Notes: generated by a model from the letters alone, not told the origin. A stretch of 64,000 nucleotides of DNA from Polaromonas sp. CF318 (GCF_000282655.1 NZ_AKIV01000064.1:1-64000); one strand, 5' to 3'; numbered from the stretch's first letter, positions 33,887 to 43,830 are shown. Translations and numbers: made by a program.

Positions 33887-34696
33887 ATGACCCCGCTGTC
33901 ACTGGCCCATCTCACCGTGCTGGACGCGGCGCCGCCCGCCTTCTTCGATCTCGCGGCCCAGGCCGGCTACCAGAAGGTCGGCATACGCGTCTTTCCCGTC
34001 GTGCCCGGCGGCGTGTCTTATCCGCTGAGCCGGCCCACCATGATCGAATGGCGCCGCCGCATGGCCGATGCCGGCGTCGGCGTGCATGACGTGGAGTTTC
34101 TCTCGATCGCGCCGCAGCTGCGCGTGGACGACTACGCGGCCACCGTGGCGATGGCCGCCGAGCTGGGCGCACGGCGGCTCAGCGTCTCGGGCGACGACGC
34201 CGACTTCGGCCGCCTGGCTGGAAACTTCGGTGCGCTGTGCGACCTCGCCGCCGGTGTCGGCATGGGGGTGGACCTGGAGTTCATGCGCTTTCGCATCGTC
34301 GGCACACTGCCGCAGGCGCTGGAGATCGTCACGCGCGCGGCGCGGCCCAACGGCAGGCTGCTGGTGGACATGCTGCACCTGTACCGGTCCGGGGGGACGG
34401 CTGCCATGCTGCGCGATATTCCGGCCGCCCTGCTCGGCTCGGTACAGCTGTGCGATGCGCCGCTCAAGGACCCGACCGACGCCGGCATCACGGATGAGGC
34501 GCGCCAGGGGCGTTTGTTTCCGGGCGAGGGCGAGTTGCCGCTGAGGGACTACCTGGATGCCTTGCCGGGCGACATCCCTTTGTCGGTCGAAGTGCCCACC
34601 GGCAAAACCCATCCGGAGCTGGGACTGCCGCAACGCGCCGCGCGGGCCTGCGCCGCGTCGCGGGAGCTGCTGAAGTCCTGGCGGCCGTCGCGGTGA
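33887..34696 (+). CDS. Sugar phosphate isomerase/epimerase (xylose-isomerase-like TIM barrel)
   Basis: 269 residues from ATG 33887. Features are MTPLSLAHLTVLDAAPPAFF, GYQKVGIRVFPVVPGG, DVEFLSIAPQL, GVDLEFMRF (metal-ligand Glu), GRLLVDMLHLYRSG (Asp/His), VQLCDAP and LSVEVPTGK (second Glu), matching the AP_endonuc_2 fold with metal ligands E/D/H/E. It is 8 nt after the oxidoreductase. The pair resembles inositol- or keto-sugar-degradation modules; the precise substrate is not readable. Confidence 0.85.
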   Translation: MTPLSLAHLTVLDAAPPAFFDLAAQAGYQKVGIRVFPVVPGGVSYPLSRPTMIEWRRRMADAGVGVHDVEFLSIAPQLRVDDYAATVAMAAELGARRLSVSGDDADFGRLAGNFGALCDLAAGVGMGVDLEFMRFRIVGTLPQALEIVTRAARPNGRLLVDMLHLYRSGGTAAMLRDIPAALLGSVQLCDAPLKDPTDAGITDEARQGRLFPGEGELPLRDYLDALPGDIPLSVEVPTGKTHPELGLPQRAARACAASRELLKSWRPSR

Positions 34697-34749
34697 AATA
34701 GCGGGGTGAGGCGCGGCGGGCGCCAACCCTGCATGGCCTTGCCTTGGCG

Positions 34750-34925
34750 TTGTTGCGCACCCAGGTGTCCTTGCCGGATGCCGGCATGCCGCACATCACA
34801 AGGACTTCGCTTCCCTCCTCCTGGTGGAGAGGAAAGCCGGGGTCGATCTCCTTTCCTCTGGCGTACAAGAGCCGCGTGTGCGCGTCCGCCGCTTCCAAGG
34901 GGCGGTCCCAGCAGCCTGGGGCGCG
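34750..34925 (-). pseudogene. Remnant of a P-loop (AAA/kinase-like) ATPase gene
   Basis: The minus strand reads GCWDRPLEAADAHTRLLYARG ... LVMCGMPASGKDTWVRNN, with a Walker A of the form G-x-P-A-S-G-K-D-T-W. After about residue 60 the likeness stops (KARPCRVGARRAS...). The 5' side runs directly into the efflux gene at 34940, and no start, full domain or Walker B is present. I take it as an internal fragment of a longer P-loop gene broken by rearrangement, marking a junction between the core and the efflux cassette. Confidence 0.6.
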
Positions 34926-34939
34926 CGCGCCATGGCTTG

Positions 34940-36397
34940 TTATCTGGCGGCTACCGTGGACTCCTGGGGTTGCCAGCCGCCGCCGAGCGCTTTGAACGCC
35001 GCAACTGCCGCGCGTGCGGATTCGGTTTGCGCCTGCGCTCGCGCATCGGAGGCGCGCAACAGGTTTTCGTCAGCCTGCAGGACTTCGATCAGGCTCAGTA
35101 CACCTTTTTGATACGCTGCAAACGATGCTGCCCGCGCGCGGCTCAGAGAGTCGACTCCCTGGGCAAGTACAGCAGCCTGCTCCTCGCGCTTGACCAGACC
35201 CGAAAAGGCGTTTTCCACATCCTCGGTTGCCCGCAGTACGGCAAGCCGGTAGGCGGCCAGCATCTCGGCCTCCTGGCCCCTGGCCTGGTCGATCTGCGCG
35301 TTGATACGGCCAAAATCGAACAGACGCCAGCGCAGGCCCAGAACGCCGGAGGCCTGAGTCGCACCGCTGGTGAACAGATTGCGGCCGGACACCGATGTCG
35401 CGCTGCCGATCAGCCCACCCAGGGAAAGTTTGGGGTAGTACTCGGCAATGGCGACACCGATACGGGCATTCGATGCGGCAAGGCGGCGCTCGGCCACAAT
35501 CAGGTCGGGACGGCGCCTGAGCAACTCACCCGGAGAGCCTGTCGCAGTGATGTGCGGAGCCGCAGGGATGACATCGGCACCGGCCAATTCCGCCCGATGC
35601 GTTCCGGGTGGCGAGCCCAGCATCACGTCAAGCGCGTTCATGGCCACGTCCAGGCCCGCTTCAAGGATCGGCACAGACGCCTGAACCTGGGCAAGCGCAC
35701 CTTCCGCCTGGCTCACCTGAAGTTCGGCCGCCAACCCCTTCCCATACAGAAGCTTGATGGTTGACAGCAGTTGCTGCTGCGTCTGCACCTGCCGGCGGGC
35801 AACGCCCAGGCGGGTTTGCAGCCCACGAATGAGGATGTAGGTGTCGGCGGTTTGTGCCGCCACAGCCAGCCGGACGGCGGTTGCGCCGGCCTCCGACGCC
35901 TGGTACCCGGCAAGCGCCGCTTCCTTTCCGCGGCGCAAGCCTCCGAATACATCCAGTTCCCAGCTCGCGCCCAGATTGGCTTCGTAAGAACTGCCGTGGC
36001 GGTCGAAACCGGGGTTGGCGCTCAAGACTTTGCCCAGAGGCGTTTCAAGCGATTGGTAGGCTCTGGCCGCCTGGCCGCTGACATTGCCGGAAGGCAGCAA
36101 TGCGGCATTTGCCGCCCCCAGTTCCGCGCGCGCCTGGGTGACGCGGGCGGACGCCTGCGCGAGATCGAGGTTCTGCTCCAGCGCCAGCGAGACAAATCGG
36201 GTCAGCTGCGGATCGCCAAAACCCGTCCACCACGTGACGAGATCGGCGCGGGTGGTGGCCTGCCGCTGGTCGAGCGCGGCTTGGCCCAGGTACTGTTGCG
36301 GCATGGGCGTATCAGGCCTGACGTAGTCGGGGCCGACGGCGCAGCCGGCCGAAAGGACGGCAACAATGAAGATGGCAAGGGTGCGTTTGGGCAACAT
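34940..36397 (-). CDS. RND efflux outer-membrane lipoprotein (NodT/OprM family)
   Basis: 485 residues from ATG 36397. The signal MLPKRTLAIFIVAVLSAGC has a lipobox LSAGC followed by AVGPDYVRPD, standard for OprM/CusC/NodT factors. Two OEP repeats of long helices follow (TRADLVTWWTGFGDPQLTRFV; YPKLSLGGLIGSATSVSGR; AEMLAAYRLAVLRATEDVENAF). It forms the trimeric outer-membrane tunnel for the MFP/RND pair at 37192-41372, although it is encoded divergently, across the TetR gene. A TetR operator lies 31-54 bp upstream of its start. Confidence 0.93.
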   Translation of the reverse strand: MLPKRTLAIFIVAVLSAGCAVGPDYVRPDTPMPQQYLGQAALDQRQATTRADLVTWWTGFGDPQLTRFVSLALEQNLDLAQASARVTQARAELGAANAALLPSGNVSGQAARAYQSLETPLGKVLSANPGFDRHGSSYEANLGASWELDVFGGLRRGKEAALAGYQASEAGATAVRLAVAAQTADTYILIRGLQTRLGVARRQVQTQQQLLSTIKLLYGKGLAAELQVSQAEGALAQVQASVPILEAGLDVAMNALDVMLGSPPGTHRAELAGADVIPAAPHITATGSPGELLRRRPDLIVAERRLAASNARIGVAIAEYYPKLSLGGLIGSATSVSGRNLFTSGATQASGVLGLRWRLFDFGRINAQIDQARGQEAEMLAAYRLAVLRATEDVENAFSGLVKREEQAAVLAQGVDSLSRARAASFAAYQKGVLSLIEVLQADENLLRASDARAQAQTESARAAVAAFKALGGGWQPQESTVAAR

Positions 36398-36427
36398 GGA
36401 CTTGTTCCGGATCAGGTAATTGATATG

Positions 36428-36451
36428 GTGACTATAATACAATATGGTCAC
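36428..36451. promoter_or_regulatory. TetR operator 1 in the OMF/tetR divergent promoter
   Basis: GTGAC (36428-36432) and GTCAC (36447-36451) bound a 24-bp palindrome with 18 of 24 symmetric positions; GTGACTAT is its left half. A TATAAT at 36433-36438 falls inside it. The same left half and spacing recur at 37124-37147, so both are probably bound by the TetR protein encoded between them. Confidence 0.75.
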
Positions 36452-36490
36452 TCGTTGTTCACTTCTTTGGATACGGGTAAGCTACAGACC

Positions 36491-37114
36491 ATGAACAAAG
36501 ACAAAGCGACCACTTATCCGGTTTCCGCCCGCGGCCCGGCCGACCACGACGTGCGCGACCAGATCGTTACCGCAGCCACCGAGCACTTCAGCCGCTACGG
36601 CTACGAGAAAACGACCGTCTCCGATCTCGCCAAGGCCATCGGGTTTTCCAAGGCTTACATCTACAAGTTCTTTGAGTCCAAGCAGGCCATCGGCGAAGCG
36701 ATCTGCGCGAACTGCCTGCGCGAGATTGAGGCCGAGGTCAGTGCGGCTATTGCCGGGGCCGAGATGCCGCCGGAGAAGCTGCGGCGGATGTTTAAAGCCA
36801 TGACCGAGGCGAGCCTTCGCCTGTTTTTCCAGGACCGCAAGCTTTACGAGATTGCCGCATCGGCCGCTACAGAGCGCTGGCAGGCGGTTCAAGCCTACGA
36901 GGAACGCATCCAGAAGCTGCTCCAGGACGTCTTGCAGGAAGGCCGGCAAACCGGGGATTTCGAGCGCAAAACCCCCCTGGACGAGACGGCATTGGCCATC
37001 TACCTGGTCATGCGCCCCTACCTCAATCCCTTGCTCCTGCAACACAGTTTTGACTACAACAAGGAGGCGCCGGCGCATTTGTCGAGCCTGGTGCTCCGCA
37101 GCCTGTCACCTTGA
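36491..37114 (+). CDS. TetR/AcrR family transcriptional repressor of the RND operon
   Basis: 207 residues. HTH at about 20-65: VRDQIVTAATEHFSRYGYEKT, TVSDLAKAIGFSKAYIYKFFESK. A C-terminal ligand/dimer domain follows (AcrR-like). It sits between the outer-membrane factor (divergent) and the MFP-RND genes (same strand), and two 24-bp palindromes with matching halves flank it. It probably represses both sides and releases DNA on binding an exported compound. Confidence 0.93.
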   Translation: MNKDKATTYPVSARGPADHDVRDQIVTAATEHFSRYGYEKTTVSDLAKAIGFSKAYIYKFFESKQAIGEAICANCLREIEAEVSAAIAGAEMPPEKLRRMFKAMTEASLRLFFQDRKLYEIAASAATERWQAVQAYEERIQKLLQDVLQEGRQTGDFERKTPLDETALAIYLVMRPYLNPLLLQHSFDYNKEAPAHLSSLVLRSLSP

Positions 37115-37123
37115 TGCAAATTC

Positions 37124-37147
37124 GTGACTATTGACTAATTTAGTCAC
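37124..37147. promoter_or_regulatory. TetR operator 2 upstream of the MFP-RND genes
   Basis: GTGACTA (37124-37130) and TAGTCAC (37141-37147) are perfect 7-bp arms 10 nt apart, giving the same 24-bp length and outer half-sites as the operator at 36428. It begins 9 bp after the tetR stop and ends 44 bp before the MFP start, so MFP-RND probably has its own repressed promoter. Confidence 0.75.
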
Positions 37148-37191
37148 TAGTACCATAATGAAAGTCCAATCATTTCGTCAATGGGACTTTC

Positions 37192-38301
37192 ATGCGCAGG
37201 CCTTACTTCGCTATATCCACAGCCATTTGTGCATTGCCTTTTGTATTGGCCGCTTGCGGCGACAAGGCGCAATCTGATCCGCGTACCGAGGCGCCGCTGG
37301 TACGTGTGGCCACTGTTCAGGGCTCCGTCGCCGCGTCTCGTGCATTTACCGGGACCGTAGCCGCCCGGGTACAAAGCGACCTGGGCTTTCGGGTCCCCGG
37401 CAAGGTGCTGGAACGCCTTGTGGATGCGGGGCAGGCCGTTAAGCGCGGGCAAGCGCTCATGCGTATCGATCCTGCAGACCTGAAGCTCGCCGCTCATGCG
37501 CAGCTGGAAGCGGTGGCCGCCGCCCGGGCGCGGGCGCAGCAAGCGGCGCAGGACGAGGCCCGCTACCAGGACCTGCGCGGAACCGGAGCCATTTCAGTCT
37601 CGGCCTACGACCAGGTCAAGGCTGCAGCAGACGCGGCCAGAGCCCAGCTCAACGCCGTCGAGGCCCAGGCCGAAGTCGCCCGGAACGCGAGCCGCTATGC
37701 GGAATTGGTGGCAGATGGCGATGGCATCGTCATGGAAACCCTGGTGGAACCCGGCCAGGTCGTCAACGCGGGACAGGTCGTGGTGCGCCTGGCCCATGCC
37801 GGCCGCCGTGAAGCCGTCATTCAACTGCCGGAAACCTTGCGCCCTGCGGTCGGTTCAACCGGGCTGGCCACGCTCTTTGGCCAGGAAGGCGTTGCCGTTC
37901 CGACCAGGCTCAGGCAGCTCTCGAACGCCGCGGACCGGCTGACGCGTACTTTTGAGGCGCGCTATGTTCTGGATGGCGAGCTGTCCAACGCGCCATTGGG
38001 CAGCACGGTCACCGTTCAAATCCCGGATGCCAATTCCACGACGCAAGGCGGTTTTTCGGTACCCATTGCTTCCCTGTCCGACGCGGGCAAAGGGCCGGGA
38101 GTCTGGGTCATCCAGGGCGAGCCGGCCAAGGTTTCGTGGCGGCCGGTCAAGGTCCAGCGCCTGGGCGACGACAGTGCTTACATCGCGGGCCAGCTCAAGC
38201 AGGGTGACCGCATCGTCGCACTCGGCACGCATCTGCTGCGCGAAGGCGAGCCCGTCCGCGTGGCGGCTCCAGCACACGTCACGGCGAGCGCACGGCCATG
38301 A
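37192..38301 (+). CDS. RND efflux periplasmic adaptor (membrane fusion protein)
   Basis: 369 residues. MRRPYFAISTAICALPFVLAAC is a lipoprotein signal (LAAC). Two half-lipoyl segments flank a helical hairpin: SDLGFRVPGKVLERLVDAGQ and GDGIVMETLVEPGQVVNAGQ, with the Ala/Gln/Arg-rich hairpin between. A beta-barrel region follows. It links the RND pump to the outer-membrane factor. The stop overlaps the RND start by 4 nt (ATGA). Confidence 0.93.
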   Translation: MRRPYFAISTAICALPFVLAACGDKAQSDPRTEAPLVRVATVQGSVAASRAFTGTVAARVQSDLGFRVPGKVLERLVDAGQAVKRGQALMRIDPADLKLAAHAQLEAVAAARARAQQAAQDEARYQDLRGTGAISVSAYDQVKAAADAARAQLNAVEAQAEVARNASRYAELVADGDGIVMETLVEPGQVVNAGQVVVRLAHAGRREAVIQLPETLRPAVGSTGLATLFGQEGVAVPTRLRQLSNAADRLTRTFEARYVLDGELSNAPLGSTVTVQIPDANSTTQGGFSVPIASLSDAGKGPGVWVIQGEPAKVSWRPVKVQRLGDDSAYIAGQLKQGDRIVALGTHLLREGEPVRVAAPAHVTASARP

Positions 38302-41300
38302 GCGAAGGCCGTTTCAACCTGTCGGCGCTCGCCGTGCGCGAGCGCTCCGTCACCCTGTTCCTGATCTGCCTGATCTCGCTGGCAGGGCTTGTTGCGTTCC
38401 TCAAGCTGGGCCGGGCGGAAGACCCGTCCTTTACCGTCAAGGTGATGACCATCATTACGGCCTGGCCAGGGGCGACCCCGCAGGAGATGCAGGACCAGGT
38501 CGCCGAGAAGATAGAAAAGCGGCTGCAGGAACTGCGCTGGTACGACCGCAGCGAGACCTACACCAGGCCGGGCCTGGCTTTCACGACCCTGACCCTGCTG
38601 GACACCACCCCGCCCTCCGAAGTGCAGGAGCAGTTCTACCAGGCCCGCAAGAAGGTCGGGGACGAAACCGGCAACCTTCCGGCCGGCGTGATCGGGCCGA
38701 TGGTCAACGATGAATATGCGGACGTCACCTTTGCGCTGTTCGCGCTCAAGGCCAAAGGCGAGCCGCAACGCTTGCTGGCCCGCGAGGCGGAGACCCTGCG
38801 CCAGCGATTGCTGCACGTGCCGGGCGTCAAGAAGGTCAACATCATTGGCGAGCAGTCCGAACGGATTTATGTCGAGTTCTCGCACGAACGCCTGGCAACG
38901 CTGGGCATCAGCCCGCAGGAAGTGTTCGCCGCGCTCAATGGCCAGAACGCCCTGACGCCGGCCGGCTCCGTGGAGACCAAGGGGCCGCAGGTGTTCATTC
39001 GCCTGGACGGTGCCTTTGATGAGCTGCAAAAGATCCGCGATACGCCGGTCGTGGCGCAAGGCCGCACGTTAAAACTGTCGGACATCGCCACAGTCAAGCG
39101 CGGCTATGAAGATCCCGCGACTTTCATGATCCGCAATGGCGGCGAACCCGCTCTGCTGCTGGGCATCATCATGCGCGACGGCTGGAATGGGCTCGACCTG
39201 GGCAAGGCGCTCGATAAAGAGGTCGGTGCGATCAACGCCGATATGCCGCAGGGAATGAGCCTGGCCAAGGTCACGGACCAGGCCGTCAACATCAGTTCGG
39301 CGGTCGATGAATTCATGGTCAAGTTCCTCGTCGCGCTGCTGGTGGTCATGCTGGTGTGTTTTGTCAGCATGGGCTGGCGTGTGGGTATCGTGGTCGCGGC
39401 GGCCGTGCCGTTGACGCTGGCGGCGGTTTTTGTGGTGATGCTTGCTACCGGCAAGAACTTTGACCGCATCACCCTGGGCTCCCTGATCCTGGGGCTGGGC
39501 CTGCTGGTCGACGACGCCATCATCGCGATCGAAATGATGGTGGTGAAGATGGAGGAAGGCTATAGCCGTGTCGCCGCCTCCGCCTATGCCTGGAGCCACA
39601 CCGCCGCGCCCATGCTCTCGGGCACGCTGGTCACGGCTGTCGGCTTCATGCCCAATGGCTTCGCCCGATCGACTGCCGGCGAATACACCAGCAATATGTT
39701 CTGGATCGTCGGCATTGCACTCATTGCATCCTGGGTGGTCGCCGTGGTCTTTACACCCTATCTCGGCGTCAAGCTATTGCCTGAGCTCAAAAAGGTCGAA
39801 GGCGGCCACGACGCGCTTTACAACACGCCGCGCTACAACCGCTTTCGCCAGCTTCTGGGGCGCGTGATTGCGCGCAAGTGGCTGGTCGCCGCCTCCGTCG
39901 TGGGCTTGTTCGTGGCGGCCATCCTCGGCATGGCGGTCGTCAAAAAGCAGTTCTTTCCGATCTCTGACCGGCCCGAAGTGTTGATTGAGGTGCAGATGCC
40001 CTACGGCACCTCGATCACCCAGACCAGCGCCAGCACGGCGACGGTGGAGGCCTGGCTGGCCAAGCAACCGGAGGCGAAGATCGTCACGGCCTACGTCGGC
40101 CAGGGCGCGCCGCGCTTTTACCTGGCCATGGGGCCGGAACTGCCCGACCCCTCGTTTGCCAAGATCGTGGTGCGCACCGACAACCAGGATGAGCGCGAGG
40201 TGTTGAAAACGCGGCTGCGCGAAGCCATCGCCGGCGGCCTCGCCCCCGGGGCGCGCGTGCGTGTCACCCAGCTTGTGTTTGGTCCCTACTCGCCGTATCC
40301 GGTCGCCTACCGGATCACCGGACCAGACCCGGACAAGCTGCGCGAGATCGCGGCCGACGTGCAGCAGGTCATGCATGCCAGCCCGATGATGCGCACCGTC
40401 AACAATGATTGGGGCACGCGCACACCCGCGCTGCACTTCACCTTGCAGCAAGACCGGTTGCAAGCCGTGGGCTTGACCTCCAGCGCCGTGGCGCAGCAAC
40501 TGCAGTTCTTGCTGAGCGGTGTTCCACTGACCGCGGTGCGCGAGGACATTCGCACCGTGCAGGTCACGGCCCGCTCGGCCGGCAACATCCGGCTCGACCC
40601 GGCCAGGATCGCGGATTTCACACTGACCGGCGCCAACGGGCAACGCATACCGCTGTCGCAGGTGGGCAAAGTCGACGTGCGCGCGGAGGAGCCGATCATG
40701 CGCCGGCGTGACCGCATGCCGACGATTACCGTGCGGGGCGATATCGCTGACGACTTGCAGCCACCGGATGTGTCCACTTCCATCGCCCAGCAGCTCCAGC
40801 CCATCATGGACAAGCTGCCGGGCGGCTATCGCATCGAAGAAGCCGGCGCCATCGAAGAGTCAGGCAAGGCGATGACGGCCATGTTGCCGCTGTTCCCGAT
40901 CATGCTGGCCATCACACTGCTCATCATCATCTTTCAGACGCGCTCGATCTCGGCGATGGTCATGGTCTTCCTGACCAGCCCGCTGGGGCTGATCGGTGTG
41001 GTGCCTACCTTGATCCTGTTCCGGCAGCCGTTCGGCATCAATGCGCTGGTCGGGTTGATCGCGCTGTCGGGCATCCTGATGCGCAACACGCTGATCCTGA
41101 TCGGCCAGATCCGGCATAACGAGCAGGCGGGACTGGATCCGTTTCGCGCGGTTGTCGAGGCCACCGTGCAGCGTGCCCGGCCTGTGGTGTTGACCGCATT
41201 GGCGGCGATGCTGGCCTTCATCCCGCTGACCCATTCGGTGTTCTGGGGAACGCTCGCTTACACGCTGATCGGCGGCACCTTCGCCGGGACAGTTCTGACG

Positions 41301-41372
41301 CTGGTGTTCCTGCCGGCCATGTATTCCATCTGGTTCAAGATCCACCCGGCAGCAAAAGCTGACCCGCGCTGA
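38298..41372 (+). CDS. RND family efflux transporter permease
   Basis: 1024 residues, full length for the AcrB/HAE1 class. TM1 [21 protein letters not shown], a large periplasmic porter loop, then TM4 with [19 protein letters not shown] near residue 400 (the paired Asp of the proton relay), and a repeated second half. The N-terminal [15 protein letters not shown] motif is that of the AcrB-related subgroup with smaller pumps (VexF/MexK-like group). It exports organic compounds; the substrate cannot be read. Confidence 0.93.
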   Translation: MSEGRFNLSALAVRERSVTLFLICLISLAGLVAFLKLGRAEDPSFTVKVMTIITAWPGATPQEMQDQVAEKIEKRLQELRWYDRSETYTRPGLAFTTLTLLDTTPPSEVQEQFYQARKKVGDETGNLPAGVIGPMVNDEYADVTFALFALKAKGEPQRLLAREAETLRQRLLHVPGVKKVNIIGEQSERIYVEFSHERLATLGISPQEVFAALNGQNALTPAGSVETKGPQVFIRLDGAFDELQKIRDTPVVAQGRTLKLSDIATVKRGYEDPATFMIRNGGEPALLLGIIMRDGWNGLDLGKALDKEVGAINADMPQGMSLAKVTDQAVNISSAVDEFMVKFLVALLVVMLVCFVSMGWRVGIVVAAAVPLTLAAVFVVMLATGKNFDRITLGSLILGLGLLVDDAIIAIEMMVVKMEEGYSRVAASAYAWSHTAAPMLSGTLVTAVGFMPNGFARSTAGEYTSNMFWIVGIALIASWVVAVVFTPYLGVKLLPELKKVEGGHDALYNTPRYNRFRQLLGRVIARKWLVAASVVGLFVAAILGMAVVKKQFFPISDRPEVLIEVQMPYGTSITQTSASTATVEAWLAKQPEAKIVTAYVGQGAPRFYLAMGPELPDPSFAKIVVRTDNQDEREVLKTRLREAIAGGLAPGARVRVTQLVFGPYSPYPVAYRITGPDPDKLREIAADVQQVMHASPMMRTVNNDWGTRTPALHFTLQQDRLQAVGLTSSAVAQQLQFLLSGVPLTAVREDIRTVQVTARSAGNIRLDPARIADFTLTGANGQRIPLSQVGKVDVRAEEPIMRRRDRMPTITVRGDIADDLQPPDVSTSIAQQLQPIMDKLPGGYRIEEAGAIEESGKAMTAMLPLFPIMLAITLLIIIFQTRSISAMVMVFLTSPLGLIGVVPTLILFRQPFGINALVGLIALSGILMRNTLILIGQIRHNEQAGLDPFRAVVEATVQRARPVVLTALAAMLAFIPLTHSVFWGTLAYTLIGGTFAGTVLTLVFLPAMYSIWFKIHPAAKADPR

Positions 41373-41419
41373 TTTTCCCCTTCTCACTCTCCATTTCCAT
41401 TTCTATTGAAAGGATCAAC

Positions 41420-42226
41420 ATGTCGAAATCTACCGTTGTCGTTGTTACCGGCGTGTCGTCGGGCATCGGGCGCGCGGCCGCAGAAAAGTTCACCAAGCGG
41501 GGATGCCATGTGTTTGGCACCGTGCGCGGCATCACCACGGCAAAACCGCTGCCTGGCGTCGAGCTCATCGAGATGGACGTTCGCGACGACGCTTCCGTTC
41601 AACGCGCGATTCAGTCCATCGTCCTCCAGGCCGGCCGTATCGACGTGCTGGTCAACAACGCGGGGATGAACATGATCGGCGCGGTGGAGGAAACAACCAC
41701 CAGCGAGGCCGCATCCCTGTTCGACACCAACGTATTCGGCCTATTGCGCACCACACAGGCGGCACTCCCCCACATGCGGGCACAACGCCACGGAAGGATC
41801 GTCAACGTCAGCTCCGTGCTCGGCTTTCTCCCCGCCCCGTACATGGGACTCTATTCGGCCTCCAAGCACGCTGTGGAGGGCTTATCTGAAACCCTGGATC
41901 ATGAGGTGCGCCAGTTCGGCATTCGCGTGACGCTTGTGGAACCGTCCTACACCAGGACCAATCTGGAGGCCAGTTCGCCTCACGCAAAGTCAAGGATCGC
42001 GGACTATGACCGCGAACGCGACCTCGTCTCGCGCGCCCTGGCTGACAGTGTCAACGGGGCACCTGAACCCTCCGAGGTGGCCCACACGATCGTCGAAGCG
42101 GCGCTTGGTGCCTGGCGTATGCGCCGCACTCCCGCCGGACAGGCGTCCCTCTTGAGCAAGTTGCGCCGTTTCATGCCCGCAGGCCCCGTCGATGCAAGTC
42201 TGAGAAAAGCGATCGGCCTCGGTTAG
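41420..42226 (+). CDS. SDR family NAD(P)-dependent oxidoreductase
   Basis: 268 residues. Classical [21 protein letters not shown] (TGxxxGIG, 10-17), NNAG near 78, INVSSVLG-like [11 protein letters not shown] with the catalytic Ser, and YSASK near 145-149 (Tyr and Lys). It starts 47 nt after the RND stop, so it may be co-transcribed with the efflux genes. It belongs to the oxidoreductase group often found with TetR/efflux cassettes; substrate unknown. Confidence 0.92.
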   Translation: MSKSTVVVVTGVSSGIGRAAAEKFTKRGCHVFGTVRGITTAKPLPGVELIEMDVRDDASVQRAIQSIVLQAGRIDVLVNNAGMNMIGAVEETTTSEAASLFDTNVFGLLRTTQAALPHMRAQRHGRIVNVSSVLGFLPAPYMGLYSASKHAVEGLSETLDHEVRQFGIRVTLVEPSYTRTNLEASSPHAKSRIADYDRERDLVSRALADSVNGAPEPSEVAHTIVEAALGAWRMRRTPAGQASLLSKLRRFMPAGPVDASLRKAIGLG

Positions 42227-42281
42227 GAACTGTTGAATTCCGTCCAAAGTCGACGCACGGCCCCTGGAAGCGTGAGCTACC

Positions 42282-42296
42282 GTGCCGAAACGGCAC
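42282..42296. other. Short perfect hairpin between SDR and tRNA
   Basis: GTGCCG-AAA-CGGCAC, 6-bp stem, lies 55 nt after the SDR stop. It has no T-run, so it is at best a weak terminator or a processing signal for the tRNA transcript on the opposite strand. Confidence 0.35.
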
Positions 42297-42342
42297 AGTG
42301 ATGCGGCCAGGCACACAAGTCCTGCAACGCGACGATGGCGAT

Positions 42343-42418
42343 TGGTGCGGCTGGCGGGGATCGAACCCACGACCCTTGGCTTCGGAGGCCAATACTCTAT
42401 CCACTGAGCTACAGCCGC
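42343..42418 (-). tRNA. tRNA-Arg (anticodon CCG), CCA encoded
   Basis: The 76-nt cloverleaf has an acceptor stem GCGGCTG (5') pairing with CAGCCGC, discriminator A and an encoded CCA. The anticodon stem is TTGGC/GCCAA around the loop CTCCGAA, giving anticodon CCG (Arg, codon CGG). The T-arm is GTGGGTTCGATCCCC. Its 3' end faces the efflux/SDR genes, the usual side for integration of islands. Confidence 0.96.
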
Positions 42419-42651
42419 AACGCTGGAAAACGGTTTGCGCCCGAATTCTCGGCCGGGGAAGGCGCGAAATCAGGGCATTTGCGCCGCGCGGGCGATTCAC
42501 GCCGCGCAGCGTGTCCGATTCTACCAGCCGGCCGCGGCAGGCCCCGGGCCCGGCAAGAGCCCCAGCTATAATGCGAGGTTGCTGAGCAAGCGCTGTACAG
42601 GCGCGCCACCAACACGCGATAGCCCCCGATTTTTAGTTTTTTGAGGACGCC

Positions 42652-43206
42652 ATGAGCGCAAACGACCACACCACGGCCCACGAAGAAGCCCACACTGGCC
42701 CGATCAAGACGCCCCAGCAGCTGCTGGCAGCGGTTTTTTTCTCTTTTGTCGTCCCCGTTTTCGCCATCATCGGCCTGGTTTATTACGTCGCTTCGGCCAA
42801 CAAACCGGCTGCCGGCGCCAGTGAAGATGCCAAAGCCGTCGCGCAGCGCATCCAGAAAATCGGTTCGGTTGAAATCCGCGACGCGAACCGCCCCCTCAAG
42901 TCCGGCGAAGAAGTCTACAAAGCCCAGTGCGTGACCTGCCACGGCACGGGCGCCGCCGGCGCACCAAAATTCGGCGACGCGGGCGCATGGGGCCCCCGCA
43001 TCAAGACCGGCTACGACACCCTGCTGCATTCGGCACTCAAGGGCAAGGGCGCCATGGGCGCGCAAGGCGGCGGCGATTTTGAAGACATCGAAATCGGCAA
43101 GGCCGTGGTCTACATGACGACAGCCGCCGGCGGCAAGTTTGCCGAACCCAAGGCGCCTGCAGCGGCAGCGTCCGCGCCCGAAGCGGCGGCCAGCGCGGCC
43201 AAGTAA
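42652..43206 (+). CDS. Membrane-anchored c-type cytochrome (cytochrome c5 family)
   Basis: 184 residues. After a soluble N-terminal segment, TM helix LLAAVFFSFVVPVFAIIGLV anchors the protein; the haem site is CVTCHGTGAAGAPKFGD and the distal Met is probably in GKGAMGAQGG. An Ala/Glu/Pro tail ends the protein. It should transfer electrons in the respiratory chain near the terminal oxidase. A strong bidirectional terminator follows. Confidence 0.92.
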   Translation: MSANDHTTAHEEAHTGPIKTPQQLLAAVFFSFVVPVFAIIGLVYYVASANKPAAGASEDAKAVAQRIQKIGSVEIRDANRPLKSGEEVYKAQCVTCHGTGAAGAPKFGDAGAWGPRIKTGYDTLLHSALKGKGAMGAQGGGDFEDIEIGKAVVYMTTAAGGKFAEPKAPAAAASAPEAAASAAK

Positions 43207-43225
43207 GCCCTCACGCAGTTTCTTC

Positions 43226-43252
43226 AAAAAGCCGGTTTTGACCGGCTTTTTT
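43226..43252. terminator. Bidirectional rho-independent terminator
   Basis: AAAAAGCCGGT-TTTG-ACCGGCTTTTTT: a stem of 11 bp with a T-run on the plus strand and, by symmetry, on the minus strand. It lies between the cytochrome stop and the convergent gene at 43261-43830 and can serve both. Confidence 0.9.
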
Positions 43253-43260
43253 CATGGCCG

Positions 43261-43830
43261 CTACTTTTTTTGCTGCTGCGCCTGCGGGCTGCGCACATAG
43301 GCAAAGCGCGCCGGCAGGTCGCGGGCGGTGTGTTCCTCGGGCACCCACAGGCCCTGCTCCACCGCATCGGCGGCATGCGTCATGTCCTGGGTATGGACCA
43401 GGCCAAAACCCAGGTCGGTCTCCAGGTAAAGCCGCCCGGCCTCATCCAGAATGCAGCGCTGCGCGCGCGCGGCCGCGCCGGTGTGCGCGGTGACCGCAAA
43501 AGACGGCGCCGGGGCTACGCGCCAGACCAGCGGCGTGGCTTCAAGCTCCACATAGACGCGCTGCGGGCCGTTCTGGAAGAACCAGCGGCCGCCGGCGTCG
43601 CTTTCGTAATTGCGCTGGATGAAGTCGATCAGCTTGTCGTGCTTGAGCAGCGAGCCCTTGGCGGCCTTGTTGCGCGCAGGGTCGGCGCCGGCAATACCGC
43701 TGAAGGGCCCGGCGGCCTGCGCCCTGTCGTCGCGCATATACCAGTTGCCGCGCGCGTCCAGCCCCAGCCAGCCGTAGCAGTCGGGAACATTGGGCCATTT
43801 GGCAATCGCCTGCCGAACTATGTCGTCCAT
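43261..43830 (-). CDS. Conserved hypothetical protein (DUF2946-like)
   Basis: 189 residues, soluble. It begins MDDIVRQAIAKWPNVPDCYGWLGLDARGNW, has FIQRNYESDAGGRWFFQNGPQRVYVELEATPLVWR and ends in a Gln/Lys-rich tail. A related Comamonadaceae protein is often placed beside a cytochrome c5 and a YheT hydrolase; I recall its label as DUF2946 but cannot verify it. No catalytic motif is recognised. The arrangement suggests a conserved housekeeping gene. Confidence 0.7.
   Translation of the reverse strand: MDDIVRQAIAKWPNVPDCYGWLGLDARGNWYMRDDRAQAAGPFSGIAGADPARNKAAKGSLLKHDKLIDFIQRNYESDAGGRWFFQNGPQRVYVELEATPLVWRVAPAPSFAVTAHTGAAARAQRCILDEAGRLYLETDLGFGLVHTQDMTHAADAVEQGLWVPEEHTARDLPARFAYVRSPQAQQQKK

Noticed and set aside
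42419-42651. Additional RNA gene between tRNA-Arg and the cytochrome
   Set aside because: I found no second cloverleaf or other recognisable RNA fold; the region probably holds only the two promoters.
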